Shown in pieces: positions 43,654-50,749 of a stretch of 64,000 nucleotides of DNA. A model generated the notes under the pieces. That model was not told the DNA's origin. It saw nothing but the letters and a program-made list of their open reading frames with translations, and ran no database searches. The stretch covers positions 1-64,000 of the forward strand of contig JANYCN010000064.1 of assembly GCA_025360225.1 (NCBI GenBank), in the 5' to 3' direction. The stretch's first letter is position 1. Every line of letters begins with the position of its first letter. A program made the translations under genes and the position numbers. The stretch comes from Actinomycetes bacterium (GTDB lineage: Bacteria > Actinomycetota > Thermoleophilia > Gaiellales > F1-60-MAGs149).

Positions 43654-44724
43654 ATGGTCGAGCATCTGAACCCGAAGCCCGGCAGTGGCGTCATCGCCGT
43701 CCGTACCGCGGTCGGTCTGCACGTTCGCGATGACCGCGCGTTCACGTTGTTCGACGGACCCGACGCCGCGCGCTTCCTGCAAGGGATGGTCACGAACGAC
43801 GTCTCCGCCGTGGCGGTCGGCGACGCGACCTACGCGTTGCTCCTGACACCAAAGGCGCGGATCCTCTGCGACCTCCGGCTGACACGCCTCGCCGAGTCAA
43901 CCTTCCTCGCCGACCACGCCGTCGACGCTGGCGCGCTGCTGCGCTCGACGCTGAGGCGCTACCGCTTGCGCTCGCGCACGACGATCGACGACGCCGACGC
44001 CGGCTACGCGGTTGCGATCGTTGCCGGTGCGCGAGCCGGGATGCTGCTGCTTGATGCGTTCGGCGTGATCCCACGCGCCGACGCGGCAGAGAACACCGGA
44101 ACCGCGATCCTCGTCGACGGCGTCGAGGTGCACCTGCTCGCCAGCCCGTGCTGTGGCGAGAAGGCGTTTGAGCTGATCGGCCCGATCGCGGCCGTCTCGG
44201 CTGCGGCGGACCAGCTCGCGCTCGGGCTGCCGAAGCACAACGGGTCGTGGTTCACCTTCGACGAGCTCGACACGCTCCGCGTCGAGGCCGGCGTACCGAG
44301 CTTCGGTGCTGAGATCGACGAGCGGGTGTCTCCCTCCGAGGTCGGCCTCGTCGAGCGCGCCGTCTCCTTCACGAAGGGGTGCTACACCGGGCAGGAGCCC
44401 GTCGCTCGCCTGCACTACCGCGGACATGCCAATCGCGGACTGCGATCGCTGCTTCTCGACGACGTCGCGCCGCGGCCCGGCGCGACGATCTCGCTCGGCG
44501 AGCGGGAGGTCGGACGGGTCACCTCTGCCCGGTGGTCGCCGACCCTTGGCCGCGTCGTCGCTCTGGCGATCGTGCGCACCGAGGTCGAGCTCGGCGCGAC
44601 GGTCACCGTTGACGTCGCCGGTGCAGGCATCGTTGCTGCTGTGCCTGCCTACGACTGGAAGATGCGCCCGGCACGAATCGAACGTGCGACACCTGGCTCC
44701 GCAAGCCAGTGCTCTATCCCCTGA
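43654..44724 (+). CDS. ygfZ: folate-binding protein YgfZ
   Basis: This 356-aa GcvT-like protein is thought to help assemble iron-sulfur clusters with tetrahydrofolate. The signature KGCYTGQE is intact (TKGCYTGQEPVARLHYRG), with FDGPDAARFLQGMVTNDV at the start. The last 20 or so residues after AYDW (KMRPARIERATPGSASQCS) are encoded by the strand opposite a tRNA gene and are unlike the family. The C-terminus has probably run into the tRNA gene. Confidence 0.9.
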   Translation: MVEHLNPKPGSGVIAVRTAVGLHVRDDRAFTLFDGPDAARFLQGMVTNDVSAVAVGDATYALLLTPKARILCDLRLTRLAESTFLADHAVDAGALLRSTLRRYRLRSRTTIDDADAGYAVAIVAGARAGMLLLDAFGVIPRADAAENTGTAILVDGVEVHLLASPCCGEKAFELIGPIAAVSAAADQLALGLPKHNGSWFTFDELDTLRVEAGVPSFGAEIDERVSPSEVGLVERAVSFTKGCYTGQEPVARLHYRGHANRGLRSLLLDDVAPRPGATISLGEREVGRVTSARWSPTLGRVVALAIVRTEVELGATVTVDVAGAGIVAAVPAYDWKMRPARIERATPGSASQCSIP

Positions 44725-44735
44725 GCTACGGGCGC
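44663..44735 (-). tRNA. tRNA-Arg, anticodon GCG
   Basis: It folds as a full cloverleaf: acceptor GCGCCCG/CGGGCGC, D arm GCTC/GAGC, anticodon stem CTGGC/GCCAG with loop TTGCGGA, T arm GCACG/CGTGC, discriminator A, and no encoded CCA. The loop gives anticodon GCG, reading CGC. The body resembles actinobacterial tRNA-Arg(CCG). Bacteria normally read CGC with an inosine (ACG) tRNA, so this anticodon is unusual. It overlaps the ygfZ 3' end by 62 bases on the other strand. Confidence 0.9.
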
Positions 44736-44805
44736 TCCGAACAAGAACGATACCAGGGACGCCAACCCCCCGCGCCAGGCAGCGCGGTGCTGACGAGGTG
44801 CTGGC

Positions 44806-46062
44806 TCAGACGACGACGGCGGCGACGGCGCGGATGCCCGCAGCGATGCCGTCAACCATCGCAGCAAGCTCGTCCTCCGTCGTGATGTACGCCGGAGAGA
44901 TCTGGATGCCGACGCCGCGAAGCCCCCGCGTGCACACCCCGTGCTGGCGGATCGCCGCGGCAGCACGATCGGCCAGCCCTGGTCGCTCAGCGAGCGCCTC
45001 CGCGGAGAACTCGACGCCGCCAAGCAGCCCAACGTGGCGCACCTCGCCGACGAGCGGGAGCTCGCGCAACGGCTCGAGAAGGCCCACCAGCACCGGCTCG
45101 AGCGACCGGACACGGGCGACGAGGTCCTCGCGCTCGACGATGTCGAGGTTCGCCATCCCGGCGGCACAGCAGGCGGCGTGACCCGAGTAGGTGAAGCCGT
45201 GACGGAACGGCGGCGCGCCGGCGGCCCAGAACGCCTGCTTGACGCGCGGCCCAGCGATCACGCCACCGAGCGGCAGATACCCGGACGTCACACCCTTCGC
45301 GAAGGTGATCAGGTCGGGCTCGATGCCGTAGCGCTGGCACCCAAACCACTCGCCAAGGCGTCCGAACCCACAGATCACCTCGTCCTGGATCAGGAGGACG
45401 TCGCGTTCCGTGCAGATGCGCCGAACCTCCGCCCAGTAGCCCTCCGGCGGCGGGATCACGCCACCGGCGCCGATCACCGGCTCGCCGATGAACGCCGCGA
45501 CGCGCTCTCCGTGGCGATCGAGCAGCTCTTCGAGGTCATCCGGGTCGTCCCACCTCACACGCAGCGTGTCCGGGATGATCGCGTTGCCGTACCCCTCGAG
45601 GTTGCCCGGGATGCCGGCGAGCGCGGTGCCGTACGCGTTCATGCCGTGATAGCCGTGCTGGCGCGAGATGATCGCCGTCTTCTGCGGCTGGCCGGCGATG
45701 TTCCAGTAGCGACGAACGAGCTTGCAGGCGGTGTCGACCGCCTCCGACCCACCGGAAGCGAACATCACCGCGCCATCGTCGAACGGCGAGAGGTCAACGA
45801 TGCGATCTGCGAGCGCAAGCGCCGGCTCGTTCGCGTGGTCGAGGAAGCAGTGGTGGGCGGCGAGCCGCGCCATCTGTGCCGCAGCCGCGTCGGCGATCTC
45901 CTGACGGCCGTGGCCGACCGAGCAGAACCAGAGGCCGGCGGACGCATCAAGGTACTCGCGCCCCGCGCGATCCCAGATGCGTGCGCCGTCCCCGCGCGCG
46001 ACGACGAACTCCGCATCGTCGACCGCGCCCATTGCCGCGAAACCGTGCCAGAGGCGTGTCAT
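44806..46062 (-). CDS. class III aminotransferase
   Basis: This 418-aa PLP enzyme has MFASGGSEAVDTACKLVRRY, the aromatic HGYHGMNAYGTAL, LLIQDEVICGFGR and the Schiff-base lysine in ITFAKGVTSGYLPLGG. The overall pattern resembles beta-alanine-pyruvate, putrescine and GABA transaminases of the omega group, which move amino groups from terminal amines to pyruvate or 2-oxoglutarate. The ATG is supported by TACCCT 7 bases upstream. It is separate from the PiT gene, whose stop lies 16 bases upstream. Confidence 0.9.
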   Translation of the reverse strand: MTRLWHGFAAMGAVDDAEFVVARGDGARIWDRAGREYLDASAGLWFCSVGHGRQEIADAAAAQMARLAAHHCFLDHANEPALALADRIVDLSPFDDGAVMFASGGSEAVDTACKLVRRYWNIAGQPQKTAIISRQHGYHGMNAYGTALAGIPGNLEGYGNAIIPDTLRVRWDDPDDLEELLDRHGERVAAFIGEPVIGAGGVIPPPEGYWAEVRRICTERDVLLIQDEVICGFGRLGEWFGCQRYGIEPDLITFAKGVTSGYLPLGGVIAGPRVKQAFWAAGAPPFRHGFTYSGHAACCAAGMANLDIVEREDLVARVRSLEPVLVGLLEPLRELPLVGEVRHVGLLGGVEFSAEALAERPGLADRAAAAIRQHGVCTRGLRGVGIQISPAYITTEDELAAMVDGIAAGIRAVAAVVV

Positions 46063-46069
46063 ACCTCGT

Positions 46070-46075
46070 AGGGTA
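46070..46075 (-). promoter_or_regulatory. -10 box of leaderless start at 46062
   Basis: On the minus strand, TACCCT is followed by 7 bases and then ATG of the aminotransferase gene. It lies just before the end of the PiT gene. Confidence 0.45.
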
Positions 46076-46078
46076 CTA

Positions 46079-47239
46079 CTACGCGGTGGCCTTGGGCTTC
46101 TTCGCCTTCTTCGCCTTCCTCGTCGGGGCGTCGACGGCCGAGGCCGTCGGCGTCTGCTCGGTCGCGACCTGCGCCTCCCAGCCAGCGAACAGGCTGCGGC
46201 GCATCACGATCAGACCAGCGACGCCAGCCGCGACGCAGGCATAGAGCGCGAACTGACCGCCCGGAGCGCGACCGACCTCGGCGAACAGCGCGCCGACCAA
46301 CCCGGCGCAGGGCAGGGTGATCACCCAGGCGACGATGACCTGCGCCGCCACGCCCCACCGGGTCGAGCGCCAGCCGTCCTTCGCGCCAGAGCCGAGCACC
46401 GAGCCCGTGATGACCTGCGTCGTGGAGAGCGGCAGACCATAGTCCGCTGCCTTCCAGAGGAACAGCGCGGCGGAGGTCTGCGCGGCGAGGCCAGCGCGCA
46501 GATCGAGGTTGGTGATCCGACGACCGACGGTGTGGACGATCTTCCACCCGCCAAGGTAGGTGCCGAGCGCGATCGCGGCGGCAGCGACGACGATCACCCA
46601 GGTCGGCGGGTCGGCCTTCTTGCCGAGGTGCCCGGTGACGACCAGCGCGAGGCCGATCACGCCCATCGTCTTCTGCGCGTCGTTCGTGCCGTGCGTGAAC
46701 GAGACGAACCCTGCCGACGCAAGCTGCAGGCCCTTGAGCGGCGCCTGGCGACGGTCAAGCCAGCGGCCGACGGCGCCGGAGAGCAGCAGCGAGAGGACCG
46801 CCGCAAGACCGAACCCGAGCAGCGGGACGTAGATCGAGGGCTTCAAGACCTTCTCGGTGATGCCCGCCCACTTGATCACGTCGAACCCGCCGGTAGCAGC
46901 GATCGCCGCGCCCGCGATGCCACCGATCAGCGCGTGCGAGGAAGAGCTCGGGACGCCCCGCCACCAGGTGAAGAGGTTCCAGGCGATCGCGCCGACAAGG
47001 CCGGCGAGGATCGTGCGTAGGGTGATCGCGCCGGCGTCGACGATCCCCTTGGCGATCACGTTGGCGACCTTCAGGGAGTAGAAGGCGCCGACGAAGTTGA
47101 GGACGCCAGAGGCGAGCACCGCGAGCCGTGGCGTGATCGACCTGGTCGAAACCGAGGTCGCGATGGCGTTCGCGGCGTCGTGGAAGCCGTTCGTGAAGTC
47201 GAACAGGAGGGCGACGGCGATGACGATGACGAGTTCCAA
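46079..47239 (-). CDS. PiT family inorganic phosphate transporter
   Basis: This is a 386-aa membrane carrier for (metal-)phosphate. Both PiT signatures are present: FDFTNGFHDAANAIAT at the N-terminus and SFTHGTNDAQKTMGVIGLAL in the middle. About ten hydrophobic segments and a lysine-rich cytosolic tail (KAKKAKKPKA) are visible. The start is a TTG after GAGAGAG-like leader DNA. Direct repeats resembling a PHO box lie about 111 bases upstream. It is divergent from fba. Confidence 0.93.
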   Translation of the reverse strand: MELVIVIAVALLFDFTNGFHDAANAIATSVSTRSITPRLAVLASGVLNFVGAFYSLKVANVIAKGIVDAGAITLRTILAGLVGAIAWNLFTWWRGVPSSSSHALIGGIAGAAIAATGGFDVIKWAGITEKVLKPSIYVPLLGFGLAAVLSLLLSGAVGRWLDRRQAPLKGLQLASAGFVSFTHGTNDAQKTMGVIGLALVVTGHLGKKADPPTWVIVVAAAAIALGTYLGGWKIVHTVGRRITNLDLRAGLAAQTSAALFLWKAADYGLPLSTTQVITGSVLGSGAKDGWRSTRWGVAAQVIVAWVITLPCAGLVGALFAEVGRAPGGQFALYACVAAGVAGLIVMRRSLFAGWEAQVATEQTPTASAVDAPTRKAKKAKKPKATA

Positions 47240-47349
47240 GGGGTGCTCTCTCTCCAGGATCCAGACGAGGGTTCGAGACGATCATCCCGCACTCGCCACC
47301 GCGTTGGAAGCACAATCTTCGCCAGTTCGTAACCCAATGGGTGCCTGAC

Positions 47350-47367
47350 GGTGAAGGTCTGGTGAAA
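47350..47367 (-). promoter_or_regulatory. PHO-box-like direct repeat
   Basis: On the minus strand, TTTCACC-AGACC-TTCACC places two TTCACC units 11 bases apart, as in actinobacterial PhoP sites (GTTCACC repeats). A weaker half unit follows. It faces the phosphate transporter gene. Control by a PhoB/PhoP-type regulator is inference. Confidence 0.5.
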
Positions 47368-47477
47368 GGGGCGCGTGGGCGACCGGAAGATCGCCTTGCG
47401 CCTCGCCACGCCGGCGCGAAACGCCACGCGGTACGCTGAGGCAAGCCACCTCCCCAACCGATGATCGGAGCTCAGCA

Positions 47478-48482
47478 ATGCCCCTCGTCTCGATGCGCCA
47501 GCTGCTCGACGAGGCCGCCAAGGGCGGCTACGGCGTTGGCGCGTTCAACGTCAACAACATGGAGCAGATCCAGGCGATCATGGAGGCGGCGCGTGCGACC
47601 TCCTCGCCTGTGATCATCCAGGCCTCGCGCGGCGCGCGCTCGTACACGAACGATCGGTTCCTCTGGCACCTGATGCTCGCCGCCGTCGAGCTGTACCCGG
47701 AGATCCCGGTCGCGCTGCACCTTGACCACGGCAACAGCCCGGACACCTGCAAGAGCGCGATCGAGCTCGGTTTCACGAGCGTGATGATGGATGGGTCGCT
47801 CGAGGCGGACGGCAAGACACCGGCGTCCTTCGAGTACAACGTCGCGGTGACGCGCGAGGTCGTCGAGGCTGCCCACGCGCGCGGCGTGACGGTCGAAGGC
47901 GAGCTCGGCACCCTCGGCGGCATCGAGGACGGCCATGGGTCAGGTGAGGTGCACCTCACCGACCCTGACCAGGCGGTCGAGTTCGTCGAGCGCACGGGGA
48001 TCGACGCCCTCGCCGTCGCGATCGGCACGTCGCACGGCGCCTACAAGTTCACGCGCGAGCCGGACGGCGAGGTCCTGCAGATGTCGCTGATCAAGGAGAT
48101 CCACGCGAAGCTGCCGACGACACACCTCGTCATGCACGGGTCCTCGTCGGTGCCGAAGGAGCTCGTCGACGAGATCAACCGCTACGGCGGCGACATCAAG
48201 CCGACCTGGGGCGTGCCCGTCGCCGAGATCCAGCTCGGCATCCGCCACGGCGTGCGAAAGATCAACGTCGACACCGACTCGCGCCTTGCGATCACGGCGG
48301 CGATCCGGAAGGTCTTCTCCGAGGACCCGTCGGAGTTCGACCCGCGCAGCTACCTGAAGCCCGCGCGCGCCGGGATGCAGAAGGTGATGGAGGACCGCAT
48401 GAACGCGTTCGGCACCGCCGGGCACGCAGGTGACTACAGCCCGCTCACCCTGGCGGAGATGCAGGCAGGCTACGCAGGCTGA
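47478..48482 (+). CDS. fba: fructose-bisphosphate aldolase, class II
   Basis: This 334-aa zinc aldolase of glycolysis and gluconeogenesis has [19 protein letters not shown], the zinc ligands in [11 protein letters not shown] and in [22 protein letters not shown] and NVDTDSRLA. The length matches the short bacterial class IIB/Fba type. TACGCT at about 47435 may be its -10 box, and GGAG precedes the ATG. The last 38 bases overlap the convergent Rieske gene. Confidence 0.95.
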   Translation: MPLVSMRQLLDEAAKGGYGVGAFNVNNMEQIQAIMEAARATSSPVIIQASRGARSYTNDRFLWHLMLAAVELYPEIPVALHLDHGNSPDTCKSAIELGFTSVMMDGSLEADGKTPASFEYNVAVTREVVEAAHARGVTVEGELGTLGGIEDGHGSGEVHLTDPDQAVEFVERTGIDALAVAIGTSHGAYKFTREPDGEVLQMSLIKEIHAKLPTTHLVMHGSSSVPKELVDEINRYGGDIKPTWGVPVAEIQLGIRHGVRKINVDTDSRLAITAAIRKVFSEDPSEFDPRSYLKPARAGMQKVMEDRMNAFGTAGHAGDYSPLTLAEMQAGYAG

Positions 48483-49656
48483 CGAACCGTTCCCTCCGGC
48501 GCGTCGTCAGGAACCGCAGGACGGCGCGCCGGACGTCGACATCGTCCGAGCACAACGCGGCACGCGCCGCGGCGAGGCACACCGCGAGGCCGCGAGACGT
48601 CTCCGCCGGCCCCGCGATCAGCGCCGCCGCGATCTCCGCGTCGAACGGGCCCGGCACGACGACACCAAGCGGCTCGGCGGCCGCAGCGGTGACGAAGGCG
48701 ACCGCTGCCGGGAGCAAGCTCTCGACATCCGCCTCAGCGAGGCCCGGCAGATAGCCCGTGCGGCGTGCTCGCTCCGCCGCGATCCCGAACGCCGCCACGG
48801 GGAGCGCGACCCGCACCGTCACCTCGTCGAGCGCCGCCGCGCGCCGGGCAACGGCGAGCCCCCACGATCCCCGCGCCCAGGGCGCAAGACCGTGGAGGAC
48901 CACGACGACGCCGACGCCGTGCGCGAGCATGCCGGCGACGAGCGACTCACACCCTTCAGCGTCGCCGTGGCGAACGGCGCTCGCGAGCGTCGCCTCGACC
49001 CCTTCCTCGTGCCAGGCAAAGGGCGTCGCTGGATCGGCCGGAACGCGCGGCGCCGCCCGCGCGAGACGCTCGGCAACGGCGGCGGCGACGTCCGCGAGGA
49101 CCGCAGAGGCACCGGCATCGCCGATCACCGACGCGAGCGCGACGACGTCTGCGGCGACCGCCGCCTCGACGTCGAGCCCGACGTCGGCGTGGGTCGCGCC
49201 GTAACGCACGAGCAGGCCAGCGGCGTTCGCGAGCGTCTCGCCGAGGGCCAGGAGGCGCACGACCCGTCGCGCCGCGAGGGATGGCCGGCCGAGCTCGAGC
49301 GCGCCGAGGAGCGACTCGGCGGCCAGGTCGAGCTCCTGCCGCGTTGCGGGGACGTCGGCGTCGACGAGAACGACCTCGCCGCGAACCTCGACGTCATAGG
49401 CGCGAAGGTCGTGGCCGAGCGTCAGGCAGGAACCGGAGCGCAGGTCGAACCGCCAGCCGTGCGCCGGGCAGGTGATCGCGCCACGTTCCACACGACCGAG
49501 ATCGAGCGGGAAGCTCTCGTGCGGGCAGCGTCGGTCGACGGCGCGGACGTGCTCGCCGTCGCGAACGACGACCAGCTCGCGTGGCCCGATCGTCACCGGG
49601 TGGACGCCGCCGGACGCGGCGAGCTCCGCAAGCGTGCAGACCCCGGCGAGTGCCAC
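48445..49656 (-). CDS. Rieske [2Fe-2S] domain fused to unknown helical domain
   Basis: Residues 1-105 of this 403-aa protein form a Rieske ferredoxin domain with [10 protein letters not shown] and [15 protein letters not shown] (Cys-His and Cys-His ligands). It is of the non-heme oxygenase ferredoxin type. The remaining 300 residues are alanine- and valine-rich and helical, with [20 protein letters not shown] and a hydrophobic [11 protein letters not shown], and match nothing I know. There is no signal peptide or membrane helix. It starts with GTG directly after the DUF6941 gene stop. Redox partners are not evident. Confidence 0.75.
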   Translation of the reverse strand: MALAGVCTLAELAASGGVHPVTIGPRELVVVRDGEHVRAVDRRCPHESFPLDLGRVERGAITCPAHGWRFDLRSGSCLTLGHDLRAYDVEVRGEVVLVDADVPATRQELDLAAESLLGALELGRPSLAARRVVRLLALGETLANAAGLLVRYGATHADVGLDVEAAVAADVVALASVIGDAGASAVLADVAAAVAERLARAAPRVPADPATPFAWHEEGVEATLASAVRHGDAEGCESLVAGMLAHGVGVVVVLHGLAPWARGSWGLAVARRAAALDEVTVRVALPVAAFGIAAERARRTGYLPGLAEADVESLLPAAVAFVTAAAAEPLGVVVPGPFDAEIAAALIAGPAETSRGLAVCLAAARAALCSDDVDVRRAVLRFLTTRRRERFVSLRSLPASPPG

Positions 49657-50088
49657 CTACTGGTCGAAGTCCTCGCTCGCGGCGTCGTCCAGGCCGGCAA
49701 CGAAGTGCAGCGGCAACGAGCGAAGGTGGTGCCCGTCAACGAGCAGCTCGAACGAGTAGTGGCCAGGATGATCGAAACGAACGCCGTGCATCTGCAGGAT
49801 GATCGGTGCGGTGCGCGCCGGCACGCCAGGGAACGGCGGACGACCGGTCGTGAACTCTCCCACCAGCGGCGGAACGACGTCACCGCCATCGGCGTCGATC
49901 AGCTGGAGCTTCAGCCGGTGGTCGCCCTGCTCGGTGGGGTGGGCCTCCATCCGCACGACGAGCACCATCGTCGGGTAGGTGAGCGGGAAGGTCGAGGCGT
50001 GGATCGAGTCGAACTCGCCGAGGATGTTGAGCTTGCCCTCGCGCGAAACGTTCGCGGCGTCGCACAGGACTGCGAGGTTCACGTGCAC
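49657..50088 (-). CDS. DUF6941 family protein
   Basis: This 143-aa protein opens VHVNLAVLCDAANVSREGKL with NILGEFDSI. That matches a widespread actinobacterial family of unknown function (DUF6941), predicted to be a beta sandwich. No signal peptide is seen. The GTG at 50088 is supported by TAGGGT 6 bases upstream. It is followed immediately by the Rieske fusion gene, suggesting a shared role. Confidence 0.75.
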   Translation of the reverse strand: MHVNLAVLCDAANVSREGKLNILGEFDSIHASTFPLTYPTMVLVVRMEAHPTEQGDHRLKLQLIDADGGDVVPPLVGEFTTGRPPFPGVPARTAPIILQMHGVRFDHPGHYSFELLVDGHHLRSLPLHFVAGLDDAASEDFDQ

Positions 50089-50094
50089 CCTCGC

Positions 50095-50100
50095 ACCCTA
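50095..50100 (-). promoter_or_regulatory. -10 box of leaderless start at 50088
   Basis: On the minus strand, TAGGGT is followed by 6 bases and the GTG of the DUF6941 gene. Confidence 0.45.
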
Positions 50101-50111
50101 CTACGCCGACC

Positions 50112-50345
50112 CTACATCTGTGAGCTGATTCGCTGGATCACGTCGGCGCCGACAGCACGCGTGATCTCGATGTGATCGAGCAGCGCCCGGATCTCCCCTG
50201 ACGACGCGCGGTTCGTCACGTACGGGTCGGCGAGGACCTCGGCGAGGTCGCGGCCGGCGCCGACCTCGCGCAGGACGTGGGCGACGAGCAGCTCCTCTGC
50301 CTGGGAGCCGAAGAAGCGCTTGAGATGGTCGTCCGAGTCTGCCAT
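50112..50345 (-). CDS. hypothetical protein, 77 aa
   Basis: This unknown protein begins MADSDDHLKRFFGSQAEELL and continues VAHVLREVGAGRDLAEVLAD, then PYVTNRAS. It is mostly helical and acidic at the start. A TATCAT hexamer 8 bases before the ATG could drive it. It is divergent from the 50402 gene and upstream of the DUF6941-Rieske pair. The regular amino acid make-up supports a real gene. Confidence 0.55.
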   Translation of the reverse strand: MADSDDHLKRFFGSQAEELLVAHVLREVGAGRDLAEVLADPYVTNRASSGEIRALLDHIEITRAVGADVIQRISSQM

Positions 50346-50401
50346 TACCGGGCATGATATCGGCGATGGCGCGCAGGTCGCCGCCGGAAGGGGAGGCCGC
50401 T

Positions 50402-50749
50402 TTGCAACCGAGACAAGACGACCACCGGTTCGCCGAGCGAACCGTGCGGGGACGGGACGACGACGGTGCCGTCGAGACGGTCACGATCTACATCGACCGT
50501 CTCCCTGGCGGGGTGTGGAGCGTCGGCCGCGCCGTCAACGTCGACCAGCGCGAGAACGTGACGCCACGACCCGAGGACGGGGTGTTCACGGGCTTCGAGA
50601 TGGCCGACGCCCTCAGCGCGGCGAACGAGGCGCTGGAGTCGGACCTCGAGGCGTCGCTCGATAACGACGACCATAACGCGGACGTACGCCCGTTCGGCGA
50701 GGGCGAGCTGACGAAGAAGCTCGAGCGCTGGTTCTTCGACAACGCGTGA
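50402..50749 (+). CDS. hypothetical protein, 115 aa
   Basis: This unknown soluble protein includes VETVTIYIDRLPGGVWSVGR and FTGFEMADALSAANEALESD, and ends KKLERWFFDNA. I chose a TTG start because GGAGG (50392-50396) lies 5 bases before it and homology-like content begins there. An ATG at 50354 would put the two divergent genes only 8 bases apart. The stop overlaps the GTG of the penicillin acylase gene. Confidence 0.55.
   Translation: MQPRQDDHRFAERTVRGRDDDGAVETVTIYIDRLPGGVWSVGRAVNVDQRENVTPRPEDGVFTGFEMADALSAANEALESDLEASLDNDDHNADVRPFGEGELTKKLERWFFDNA

Noticed and set aside
50354-50401. Start of the 50402 gene at ATG 50354 or 50366
   Set aside because: Neither has a ribosome site; TTG at 50402 has GGAGG at ideal distance. 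Not excluded, only less likely.
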